From assembly GCA_035512195.1 (NCBI GenBank), contig DATKEK010000164.1, positions 1 through 5,204 on the forward strand: DNA of 5,204 nt. The letters are read 5' to 3'. The notes under the pieces were generated by a model. The model saw only the letters and a program-made list of their open reading frames with translations, had not been told where the DNA came from and did no database searches. Below, one piece after another: positions 1 to 5,204 of the stretch; the stretch's first letter is position 1, and each line of letters begins with the position of its first letter. Source of the DNA: DATKEK01 sp035512195 (GTDB lineage Bacteria; Pseudomonadota; Gammaproteobacteria; Burkholderiales; Eutrophovitaceae). A program made the position numbers and the translations under genes.

Positions 1-37
1 ACGATCCGGCTCGTTCCACCTGCATTGATGCGGTCTT

Positions 38-64
38 CCTCAGCGCCCTCGGCGTTCTCAGCCT
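38..64. repeat. Three degenerate 9-base tandem units in the left-edge non-coding stretch
   Basis: Three 9-base units follow one another on the plus strand: CCTCAGCGC, CCTCGGCGT and TCTCAGCCT, roughly YCTCRGCSY. They lie in the 102 bases beyond the aldolase stop codon, where I find no convincing gene on either strand and no T-tailed hairpin. They recall the short modular intergenic repeats common in environmental bacterial genomes, and the unit size is close to the 8-base CACCAAGR units elsewhere in this window. The match between units is imperfect and the stretch is cut by the window edge, so chance similarity is possible. Confidence 0.3.
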
Positions 65-102
65 TGTGCGCGTCAGTTGGTGAAACAGTCTGTCTACCCG
101 CA

Positions 103-1128
103 TTATTCCAGATACCCCTTCACCGGCATCAGGTCGTGGCGCAGTAGTACTTCGCCGACTCCTCTGACCAGTTCTTCCGGCAGGCGGCGACCGTCGCGAA
201 TGCGTGGGGTCGGGGCTTCCGCCGCGCGCGGGCCGTGGGCGTAGAAATGATCCATCGCCTTGTTCGCATTGGCGAACGCGTTGCCGTGCGGCGCCTTTGC
301 CGCAAGGTCGAAAGCCGCGTCCACCACTGCGGTCAGTTTCCGGGTGAGCGCTTCCGCACGGGTGGAATGGCTTGATTCGAGATCGCGGCGGATGGCGTGG
401 AGCTCGCGCCCGAAGCAATTGGCCGTGCTCAGCAGGAATCCGTCGTAGTCCCCCCCGCTCAGTGCGAGGTGTTCGGCATAGTCGCCTTCGGCGCCGCGCA
501 ACAGCAACACCTGGCTGGGTCCGGCCTGCGCGACGCGGTCCTTGCCGCTGGTGTCCTTGAACAGGTAGAAGTTCGGGTACTTCTCCGCGAGCGCCGCCAC
601 GGTCTCCGGCGAGATCTCGTTCCCGGTGATCTGCGGGAGCTGGTATAGCGAAGTCGGCAAGCCGAGTGCGAGTACTTTCTCGAGCGCGGTCCGGATCTCG
701 TCCTGCGTCTTTTCCTTTCCATGCGGCGCACACACGGTGAATCCGCTCACCGATGACTGGATCATGGCTTCCCAGTCGTCCTTCGCGCCGCTGCGGCGCT
801 TGAGGCACGCGAGCGAATCGGCGATCGACCGCCGCACGACGTCGGTCTCGTAACGCAAGGCACCGATCAGCGCCTTGCGCTTCAGGGCGTGAATTTCGTC
901 CACCGCGGCTTCGATCAGTGCGCCCGCCTCGGCATCGTTCATGTCCCAGCCGTCACGGGTCGATCCCGCGATCAGGAATCCGCCGACATGGGGCGCAAGA
1001 TGCACAAGATGTGCCCGCATCCTGGCCCGATCGATGCCGCCGTCCTCGGCGTAGTGGGTGATCAGCGGGCACCACAGGGTGGGGAATCCCTCCGGGAACA
1101 ACCGCTGCAAGACAAGTTCTCTTTCCAT
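103..1128 (-). CDS. DapA-superfamily (DHDPS/NAL-type) class I Schiff-base aldolase, probably not true DapA
   Basis: A 341-aa cytosolic TIM-barrel protein of the dihydrodipicolinate synthase/N-acetylneuraminate lyase superfamily. These enzymes join or split pyruvate-like ketoacids through a lysine Schiff base. The barrel lysine is Lys191 in FKDTSG and the conserved tyrosine is Tyr162 in YQLP. A glycine-rich late-barrel segment, GGDYDGFLLSTANC, lies at 225-238. Compared with E. coli DapA, the GTTGE loop is replaced by AGSTRDGW (54-61), the PYYN relay-tyrosine region reads CAPHGK (133-138), and the arginine of YNVPSRTG is Ile167. Those DapA-specific residues are therefore missing and the substrate is unknown. 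The length exceeds the usual roughly 290 aa; an insertion around 108-125 and a longer C-terminus account for this. The start lies 6 bases after the stop of the 74-aa gene, with only a weak Shine-Dalgarno, so translational coupling is likely. Family is confident, reaction is not. Confidence 0.9.
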   Translation of the reverse strand: MERELVLQRLFPEGFPTLWCPLITHYAEDGGIDRARMRAHLVHLAPHVGGFLIAGSTRDGWDMNDAEAGALIEAAVDEIHALKRKALIGALRYETDVVRRSIADSLACLKRRSGAKDDWEAMIQSSVSGFTVCAPHGKEKTQDEIRTALEKVLALGLPTSLYQLPQITGNEISPETVAALAEKYPNFYLFKDTSGKDRVAQAGPSQVLLLRGAEGDYAEHLALSGGDYDGFLLSTANCFGRELHAIRRDLESSHSTRAEALTRKLTAVVDAAFDLAAKAPHGNAFANANKAMDHFYAHGPRAAEAPTPRIRDGRRLPEELVRGVGEVLLRHDLMPVKGYLE

Positions 1129-1134
1129 GCCGAA

Positions 1135-1359
1135 TCAGCCCGGCACCACCACCTCGATGTGATCGCGACTGATGTTCAGAAAGGGCGCGGTCAGCACGCG
1201 ACGATCGCCGATTTCCCAGACCTCGGCATCCGTCACCGCGATGAACAGTTTCGCTTCCACCAGGTAATCGGTCACCCGCGCGCCCTGCACCAGCTCGATG
1301 TATCCCTTGATGCGGTAGGTGCCGGTCAGGATCGTGACTTTGGTCTTGTTCTCGTTCAT
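1135..1359 (-). CDS. Small beta-rich protein of unknown function (74 aa), partner of the aldolase
   Basis: A 74-aa protein with no signal peptide, no membrane segment and no cysteine. It alternates short hydrophobic strands with charged turns: TKVTILTGTYRIKGYIEL, then a YLVEAKLFIAVTDAEVW stretch, then a C-terminal LNISRDHIEVVVPG. This suggests a small all-beta fold. It resembles a conserved family of small proteins of unknown function (I think of DUF6812, from memory only), and I assign no role. The start is supported by AGAGGG at 1367-1372, seven bases before the ATG. The gene ends 6 bases before the aldolase start, so the two are very probably co-transcribed. The protein could be a regulator or binding partner of that enzyme, but nothing in the sequence proves it. 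The coding call rests on the ribosome binding site, the tight spacing and the protein-like composition. Confidence 0.75.
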   Translation of the reverse strand: MNENKTKVTILTGTYRIKGYIELVQGARVTDYLVEAKLFIAVTDAEVWEIGDRRVLTAPFLNISRDHIEVVVPG

Positions 1360-1439
1360 GGCATTGCCCTCTGCGTCGCGCGAGTGAAAGATTATCGGAC
1401 AGGTTGCAACAAATACCAGCCTTTGCCGCAGGTTGGCAA

Positions 1440-1457
1440 ATCGCCGCCAACGGCGAT
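1440..1457 (-). terminator. Hairpin downstream of the YdjM-type gene, possible weak terminator
   Basis: A perfect 7-bp stem (ATCGCCG with CGGCGAT) encloses a 4-base loop. It lies 25 bases past the stop codon of the 350-aa membrane protein gene and before the small beta-protein gene. The stem is GC-rich but is followed on the minus strand only by TTG, not a real U-tract. An intrinsic terminator is possible but weak; it may simply be a stem in the 123-base gap. Confidence 0.3.
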
Positions 1458-1470
1458 CGCTCTTGCCCGG

Positions 1471-1482
1471 CCGGATATCCGG
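1471..1482. repeat. 12-base perfect palindrome CCGGATATCCGG directly after the stop codon
   Basis: The palindrome abuts the TGA (1483-1485) of the YdjM-type gene. It could be a protein-binding site or, together with the hairpin at 1440-1457, part of 3'-end structure. A 12-base palindrome in GC-rich DNA can also be chance. Confidence 0.3.
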
Positions 1483-2535
1483 TCAGTCCAGCCAGAAAGT
1501 ACCGCGCACGCGTTGCAGATTCCAGCCCGCGGCCGCCTCGTCACGGCAGGCCTGGTAGCGGAACGAAGCAGGTAGTTCCGGCAATACGAAGCGCAGATCC
1601 AGAAAGCGGGCGCAGGTTTGACCATCTGCATGCTGGATACCAACGAACGCAGGGAACATCGCGAACCGGCGAAATCCGGCAAGAGCCGTGTCATTCCACG
1701 CCTCGCGCGCCAGTCCGGTGTCGGCAGGGTCCTCCCCGAACAGCGAATAGCGCATCCATCTGGCCGCCCAGACCGGCTGATACGCGTCCGACATACGCTT
1801 CAGCAACGACACCTCGGGTGCGGGCACGGGTTGCCAGGGACCGCGCCGCAGATTGACGTCTGCGACCAGATACCGTTCGCGTTCGCGCAGAACGATCTTC
1901 CAGTTGAACGGGCTGAACGGCTGCGGCAGTACATGAACCTCGGCGTGGGGCATGGCGAACACGATGGCGTAGGCCTTGCCTTCGCCGGCGACGCGCGAGT
2001 GCAGCACGCCGAGAAACGCCGCGTAACATGCAAGCGCGGCGAGCGCCGACGCCGCCACGCGGCGGCGCCAGGGCAGAAACAGCGCGCCCGCGAGTCCGGC
2101 TGCAACGATCGCACTGAACCAGGGATCGACGACGAAAGCGATCGGTACTGAGAAACGCTGCGTCGACAGCGGCGCCAGCAGCATCGGACCGTATGCGGTG
2201 ATCGCATCGCCGGCAATATGCGCCGCGATGCCGAGCACCGCGGGCAAGATGAACCCGTGCCAGCGGTATCGCCCGCGCGCAAGCAGGCCGAAGACGTATG
2301 CCAGAGCAACCGCCCACAACGGCAGCAGCAGGATCGAATGCGTCAATCCCTGGTGCCCGTTCAGGTAAGTGAGCGTATCGACTGCACGCAATACAAAATC
2401 CGCGTCCGGAAACGCTGCGGCGGCGAATCCCGCAGCCATCTGTGCCCGCGGCGGCGGCTCGCCGGACGCCGGCTCCGCGCGCGCAACCGCTCCGGCCAGC
2501 AGCGCGCCGCTCAGCGCGTGGGTGAGTGTATCCAT
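1483..2535 (-). CDS. YdjM/DUF457-type membrane-bound metal-dependent hydrolase
   Basis: A 350-aa inner-membrane protein. The family signatures run in order: MDTLTHALSG at the N-terminus (His6), FPDADF at 42-47, HQGLTHS at 61-67 and HIAGD at 106-110. These His/Asp motifs are the proposed metal ligands of the family that contains E. coli YdjM. Hydrophobic segments lie at about 66-86, 93-110, 131-155 and 159-178. The remaining roughly 170 residues are mostly soluble and rich in Trp, Arg and aromatic residues; I recognise no second domain there. The substrate is unknown for this family. The ATG is chosen because MDTLTHAL is the conserved start and an in-frame TGA lies four codons upstream. GAGG directly touches the ATG, which is unusually close spacing for a Shine-Dalgarno. 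The gene sits downstream of the TetR/COQ9-like gene but is separated from it by the inverted repeat element, so co-transcription is uncertain. I see no LexA box. Confidence 0.88.
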   Translation of the reverse strand: MDTLTHALSGALLAGAVARAEPASGEPPPRAQMAAGFAAAAFPDADFVLRAVDTLTYLNGHQGLTHSILLLPLWAVALAYVFGLLARGRYRWHGFILPAVLGIAAHIAGDAITAYGPMLLAPLSTQRFSVPIAFVVDPWFSAIVAAGLAGALFLPWRRRVAASALAALACYAAFLGVLHSRVAGEGKAYAIVFAMPHAEVHVLPQPFSPFNWKIVLRERERYLVADVNLRRGPWQPVPAPEVSLLKRMSDAYQPVWAARWMRYSLFGEDPADTGLAREAWNDTALAGFRRFAMFPAFVGIQHADGQTCARFLDLRFVLPELPASFRYQACRDEAAAGWNLQRVRGTFWLD

Positions 2536-2574
2536 CCTCTGCAGTCAATCCGCGAAAGAAAAATGCCGGAGAGA

Positions 2575-2674
2575 ACCACCAAGGCACCAAGACACCAAGG
2601 AATGCGGAAAGCGAATCAATGGGCTTTGGGAATTCTGATGTCTTGATACCTTGGTGTCTTGGTGCCTTGGTGGT
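2575..2674. repeat. Inverted repeat element with perfect 26-base arms made of CACCAAGR units
   Basis: The left arm (2575-2600) reads AC followed by three 8-base units: CACCAAGG, CACCAAGA, CACCAAGG. The right arm (2649-2674) is its exact reverse complement. The 48 bases between the arms are less GC-rich than the flanking genes and contain no gene. As RNA or extruded DNA it could form a 26-bp stem. It fills most of the 138-base gap between the TetR/COQ9-like gene and the YdjM-type gene, and its outer base at 2674 is the last base of the regulator's TGA. A shorter-armed relative lies at 4872-4983. It has no transposase and I see no obvious target-site duplication, so a non-autonomous repeat, a REP-like element or a transcript-end structure are all possible. 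Confidence 0.85.
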
Positions 2675-3306
2675 CAAGAGTTCTTCGGTTCGGTTGGTTC
2701 TTCGTTAGTACGCGTCGGACGCGGTTGTGGATATACGGCGCGGTCGAGGCGCTCGGCGATGCCGAGCAGGCGGTCGAGCAGGCGGCTGGTGCTGGCGGAA
2801 TCCGGCGTGTCGTCGCGCATCCAGTAGAAGAAAGCCGTCACGTAGATCGAGGTCAGTCCGGTTTCCTCGAGCGCACGCCGCAGGAAGGTGGCGTCGCGAT
2901 GCGCGGCTTCGCGCATCCACTGCACCGTGCGGCTCACCCGCATCAGCCCGGGGATCTGGATGTGGACGTGTCCCGGCTCGAGCTTGCCGTAGATCATCTG
3001 CCGCGTGGCCTTGCGGTGCGGCTCCAGCACACCGAACCACGTCATCATCAGCCGATGGATCCGTCGGCGCGGGGTGAGTTCGGAAAAGTCGGGCGCTGCG
3101 GCCGCCTTGAGCATGGCGCTGTCGGCGCGGTCGAACCACGCATCGACCACCTCCTCCTTCTCGCGGAAGTGCTGGCGCACTTCGTCCAGCGTGATGCCGA
3201 GTGCATCGGCAACGTCGTGCAGCCGCACCGCTTCCCATGCGCCGCGCTCGGCGAGCGCCAGCGCGGCGTCGACGATCCTTTCGCGTATCGAAGTCCTGCT
3301 TGCCAT
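2674..3306 (-). CDS. TetR-fold protein with COQ9-like C-terminal domain
   Basis: A 210-aa protein. Residues 5-55 form a TetR-type DNA-binding region, with the helix-turn-helix at about 27-48 (VRLHDVADALGITLDEVRQ, then HF) and a following KEEVVDAWFD helix. The rest resembles COQ9 rather than a usual TetR ligand domain: LEPHRKATRQMI at 94-105, a long middle helix, then TSIYVTAFFYWMRDDTPDSA (152-171), followed by a terminal helix LLDRLLGIAERLDR. COQ9 is a TetR-fold lipid-binding protein of ubiquinone biosynthesis. This one may bind a lipid or acyl ligand, regulate transcription, or do both. The final 17 residues are charged and proline-rich, probably disordered. The start at 3306 is preferred over an ATG 42 bases upstream (3348) because GGAGG lies seven bases before it, and the upstream ATG has no ribosome binding site and overlaps the predicted -10. 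The gene follows the SLC13 transporter by 94 bases, so control of that transporter is possible but unproven. Confidence 0.85.
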   Translation of the reverse strand: MASRTSIRERIVDAALALAERGAWEAVRLHDVADALGITLDEVRQHFREKEEVVDAWFDRADSAMLKAAAAPDFSELTPRRRIHRLMMTWFGVLEPHRKATRQMIYGKLEPGHVHIQIPGLMRVSRTVQWMREAAHRDATFLRRALEETGLTSIYVTAFFYWMRDDTPDSASTSRLLDRLLGIAERLDRAVYPQPRPTRTNEEPTEPKNS

Positions 3307-3313
3307 GGCCCGT

Positions 3314-3318
3314 CCTCC
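3314..3318 (-). promoter_or_regulatory. Ribosome binding site that fixes the TetR/COQ9-like start
   Basis: GGAGG, within AAGGGAGG, lies seven bases before the ATG at 3306. The competing in-frame ATG at 3348 is preceded by GGGCGTAACAA, which has no Shine-Dalgarno match at suitable spacing. Confidence 0.7.
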
Positions 3319-3348
3319 CTTCCAGGAACATCCAGGGTAGACAGCCAT

Positions 3349-3377
3349 TTGTTACGCCCGTTTCATCTCCGGGTCAA
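3349..3377 (-). promoter_or_regulatory. Candidate sigma70-type promoter of the TetR/COQ9-like gene
   Basis: On the minus strand TTGACC (3372-3377) is followed after exactly 17 bases by TAACAA (3349-3354). The -35 is 5 of 6 to consensus, the -10 only 3 of 6. The expected transcript would begin near 3342 and carry a leader of about 35 bases to the ATG at 3306. It lies within the 94-base gap behind the transporter gene, so the regulator could be transcribed on its own. I see no clear palindromic operator within it. Confidence 0.35.
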
Positions 3378-3400
3378 CTGGACGCGTCGACCGGCGCGGC

Positions 3401-4837
3401 TCAGGTGCCGGCGCCCCACAGGCGCAGCAGCGGGCCGACCAGCAGGATCACACCGGCTGCGCCGATCAGTCCGATCAGCGCGCCGGCTTTCGCCATGTCG
3501 CGCGTGTCGAACTCGTTCTTCGAATAGGCGATTGCATTCGGCGGGGTGCTGATCGGCAGTGACATCGCCAGCGCCGCCGACAGCGCGATGGTCATCGCCA
3601 GTTGTCGCGCAAGCGCATCGCCGTCCAGCGCGAACGCGGCGGATATGCCGATGGGCAATAGCAGGTTGGACGCGGCGGTGTTCGACATGAAGGTGCTCAG
3701 CAGCACCGTAGTCACCGCCAGCACCGTCGCCAGCCACAGCACGCTGCCGCCGTCGCCCAGCGGCAGCCAGCCGACGGCGATGTCCGCCAGCCCGGTCATG
3801 CTCATGCCCGCACCGAGCGAAATACCGCCGGCGATCAGGATCAGCACACTCCATTCGATGCGCCCCAGGTCCGCACCGGTCAGGGTGCGGGTCGCGGTGA
3901 ATGCCACCGCCGGCAATAGCGCGACGACCGCCGCCGGCAGACCGTGCCAGCGATCGGTCAGCCACAGCAGCACGGTCACGGCAAAGGTCGTCACCACGAA
4001 CCAGCCGCGCGGTCCGACCGCGCCGGGTTCGATGCGGATGCGCAGCGTGATGCCGCGCGGCCGGAAGAACCACCACAGCAGCCCACCCGCAAGCGCGAGG
4101 CCGGCCGCCATCAACGGCACTGCCACCAGCATCCAGTCGAGGAATCGCGCGTCCAGACCTGCCTGCTGCAGATGTCCTACCGCCACCGCGTTCGGCGGCG
4201 AACCGATCGGCGTGCCCATGCCGCCGATGTTCGCGGCGAACGGCACCGCCAGCACCAGCCCGCGCCGGAAGCGCTCGCCCGCGGGGATCTGCGCCAGCAT
4301 CGGCGCCACCAGCGCAATCATCATCGCGGTGGTGGCGGTGTTGCTCATGAACATGGAAAACAGCGCGGTGACGATCATCACCCCGGTCATCACCATGATC
4401 GGCCGTTCGCCGAAAGGCCTCAGCAACAGCGCCGACATCGAGCGGTCCACGCCTTCCTTGACCGCGGCCTGCGCCAGCAGGAACCCGCCAAAGAACAGGA
4501 TCAGCACCGGATCGGCTGCGCCGGCAACGATCTGCCGGTAATCCGGAGTCGGTCCGGACTCGAAACCGAAACCCACCCAACCGCCGGGATTCGCGAGCAG
4601 CACCAGTTGCAACCCGATCACCAGCAGAGCGGTGGCAAACAGCGGCAGCGCCTCGGTCATCCACAGCAGCGCCGCCAGCACGAAGATCGCCGCCATGAAC
4701 GCCGCCTCGCGCGGCATCGCGTCCGACCCGAGGCATACGTGCGCCGTGACCGCCGCCGCCGCGACCGAGATCGTCAGCGAAGCATAGCGCGCCCACGCCG
4801 AACGGTTGTCGGTTCGCGCGTTATTCGCCTGACTCAT
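3401..4837 (-). CDS. SLC13/DASS-family sodium:dicarboxylate-type symporter
   Basis: A complete 478-aa polytopic inner-membrane protein of the divalent anion:sodium symporter (SLC13, CitT/VcINDY) family, which usually imports di- or tricarboxylates such as succinate, malate or citrate, and sometimes sulfate. Two inverted-repeat halves are visible. Each carries the SNT sodium/substrate signature, MSNTATTAMMI (Ser165-Asn166-Thr167) and MSNTAASNLLLPI (Ser385-Asn386-Thr387). Each is followed by a matching re-entrant motif, GTPIGSPPNAVAVG (208-221) and LPISTPPNAIAYS (427-439). FFGGFLLAQA at 115-124 is another family hallmark. I count about 11-12 hydrophobic segments. Length is normal for the family and no key residue is missing. 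Substrate cannot be read from sequence. The ATG at 4837 is preceded by a weak GGA-type Shine-Dalgarno (GGACTGA). Upstream lies the CACCAAGR element and then an acyl-CoA enzyme gene; downstream comes the TetR/COQ9-like gene. Confidence 0.93.
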   Translation of the reverse strand: MSQANNARTDNRSAWARYASLTISVAAAAVTAHVCLGSDAMPREAAFMAAIFVLAALLWMTEALPLFATALLVIGLQLVLLANPGGWVGFGFESGPTPDYRQIVAGAADPVLILFFGGFLLAQAAVKEGVDRSMSALLLRPFGERPIMVMTGVMIVTALFSMFMSNTATTAMMIALVAPMLAQIPAGERFRRGLVLAVPFAANIGGMGTPIGSPPNAVAVGHLQQAGLDARFLDWMLVAVPLMAAGLALAGGLLWWFFRPRGITLRIRIEPGAVGPRGWFVVTTFAVTVLLWLTDRWHGLPAAVVALLPAVAFTATRTLTGADLGRIEWSVLILIAGGISLGAGMSMTGLADIAVGWLPLGDGGSVLWLATVLAVTTVLLSTFMSNTAASNLLLPIGISAAFALDGDALARQLAMTIALSAALAMSLPISTPPNAIAYSKNEFDTRDMAKAGALIGLIGAAGVILLVGPLLRLWGAGT

Positions 4838-4871
4838 TCAGTCCGTCCGAAACCCGACAAGACAATTCCTC

Positions 4872-4983
4872 ACCACCAAGGCACCAGGAAACCCGGGGTA
4901 TGAGAAAAAACCGAGCATGCGTGTCTGCGATATCCCTGCGTGTTATTTCCGTGATTTTCTTGGTGTCTTGGTGCCTTGGTGGT
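4872..4983. repeat. Second CACCAAGR inverted repeat element, with one decayed arm
   Basis: The right arm (4959-4983) equals 25 of the 26 bases of the corresponding arm at 2649-2674. On the minus strand it reads AC, CACCAAGG, CACCAAGA, CACCAAGA. The left arm keeps AC, CACCAAGG and CACCAGGA, after which similarity fades. The paired arms are therefore 4872-4889 and 4966-4983, with 17 of 18 positions complementary. The interior of about 76 bases is unrelated to that of the other element as far as I can see by eye and is AT-richer than the genes. It occupies most of the 182-base gap between the enoyl-CoA hydratase stop and the transporter start, which otherwise holds no gene that I can see. Confidence 0.75.
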
Positions 4984-5019
4984 TCATCCTCTTTTATTCC
5001 TGTCGATGCCGGCCCGCTC

Positions 5020-5204
5020 TCAGCGGCCGCGGAAGCGCGGTGGGCGTTTGCTGCGGAAGCTTTCCAGGCCTTCGGCGAAATCCTCGGTGGCGAGCAGCCG
5101 GGTCTGGGTCGCGCCGAACTGCGCCGCCGCGGCTGCGGGGCCTTCGCGCAGCGCATGGCGGGCGTTCTCGATCGCGGCGCACACCGCGAGCGGCGCCCGA
5201 GCAG
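5020..5204 (-). CDS. Enoyl-CoA hydratase/isomerase family protein, C-terminal end (partial)
   Basis: The window edge cuts this gene. The last 60 codons are present, read from 5202 down to the TGA at 5020-5022; there is no start codon inside the window. The translated end includes APLAVCAAIENARHALREG, then QTRLLATEDFAEGLESFRSK and finally RPPRFRGR. The pattern of an A-P-x-A helix, then L-x-x-T-x-D-F-x-E-G followed by a (K)RxPxFxGR tail, is the hallmark C-terminus of crotonase-fold enoyl-CoA hydratases. These hydrate 2-enoyl-CoA in beta-oxidation or aromatic and amino-acid catabolism. The catalytic glutamates and oxyanion-hole residues lie outside the window, so hydratase versus isomerase cannot be decided. 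It is on the same strand as the downstream transporter, 182 bases away across a repeat. Confidence 0.88.
   Translation of the reverse strand, partial: ARAPLAVCAAIENARHALREGPAAAAAQFGATQTRLLATEDFAEGLESFRSKRPPRFRGR

Noticed and set aside
1..103. Open minus-strand frame starting at an ATG that overlaps the aldolase stop codon (TAATG), reading on past the window edge
   Set aside because: The 34 visible codons give an arginine-rich, low-complexity peptide across the degenerate repeat units, with no ribosome binding site I can see. TAATG overlap alone is not enough.
1391..1396. GATAAT as a possible -10 for the small-protein/aldolase pair
   Set aside because: The position, about 31 bases before the ATG, is sensible. 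No acceptable -35 lies 16-19 bases upstream (CTGGTA at best) and there is no extended -10, so I did not list it as a promoter.
1453..1460. GCGATCGC, the core of the HIP1 palindrome of cyanobacteria
   Set aside because: I noticed only this one copy in the window, and the neighbouring proteins do not suggest a cyanobacterium, so it is most likely chance.
889..1575. Long plus-strand open frame of 228 codons
   Set aside because: It runs antisense through the aldolase and small-protein genes, has a composition typical of antisense reading of GC-rich genes, and crosses the gap before the YdjM-type gene. No recognisable motif.
2575..2674. Reading the inverted repeat as a CRISPR array or an insertion sequence
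   Set aside because: There are only two arms, in opposite orientation, with no regular direct repeats and spacers, and no transposase reading frame inside 100 bases.
3307..3400. Possible terminator between the transporter and the TetR/COQ9-like gene
   Set aside because: The gap contains small palindromes such as ACGCGT and GTCGAC but no stable stem with a T-tract that I can find.
3363..4796. A 477-codon minus-strand open frame almost as long as the transporter
   Set aside because: It is the transporter's DNA read in another frame and yields an Arg/Gly/Ala-rich sequence without membrane segments. The other frame has two SNT signatures and clear hydrophobic helices.
4994..5182. A 62-codon minus-strand frame with an ATG at the right edge
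   Set aside because: It overlaps the enoyl-CoA hydratase C-terminus in a different frame and is arginine/proline-rich. The crotonase-like reading explains the DNA better.

Overview
The window is GC-rich and tightly packed. All six supported genes lie on the minus strand, so transcription runs from the right end towards the left. Several things suggest a proteobacterium, perhaps a beta- or gammaproteobacterium: the high GC content, a COQ9-like TetR-fold protein, a fatty-acid-type enoyl-CoA hydratase, an SLC13 transporter and a YdjM-type membrane protein. This placement is inference from protein types; no rRNA or other marker gene is present. I see no tRNA, rRNA, CRISPR array, insertion sequence or phage gene.

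Layout in order of transcription: (1) the last 60 codons of an enoyl-CoA hydratase/isomerase family protein, cut by the window edge (5020-5204); (2) a 182-base gap dominated by an imperfect inverted repeat built from 8-base CACCAAGR units (4872-4983); (3) a complete 478-aa SLC13/DASS sodium:carboxylate-type symporter (3401-4837); (4) a 210-aa TetR-fold protein whose C-terminal half looks like COQ9 (2674-3306), with a good ribosome binding site and a plausible promoter that together fix its start; (5) a second, much better preserved CACCAAGR inverted repeat with perfect 26-base arms (2575-2674), one end of which forms part of the regulator's stop codon; (6) a 350-aa YdjM/DUF457-type membrane-bound metal-dependent hydrolase (1483-2535); (7) a two-gene unit, 6 bases apart, of a 74-aa beta-rich protein of unknown function (1135-1359) and a 341-aa DapA-superfamily Schiff-base aldolase (103-1128); (8) a 102-base left edge without a convincing gene, holding three degenerate 9-base units.

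The genes do not form one obvious pathway. The enoyl-CoA hydratase, the carboxylate transporter and the TetR/COQ9-like protein could belong to organic-acid or acyl-CoA metabolism, but this rests on adjacency only. The aldolase keeps the Schiff-base lysine and the YxxP tyrosine. It has lost the DapA-specific arginine, the relay tyrosine and the canonical GTTGE loop, so it is probably not the lysine-pathway enzyme. Nothing in the window amounts to a clearly new system. The points most worth following are the aldolase and its small partner, the COQ9-like regulator, and the modular inverted repeats.
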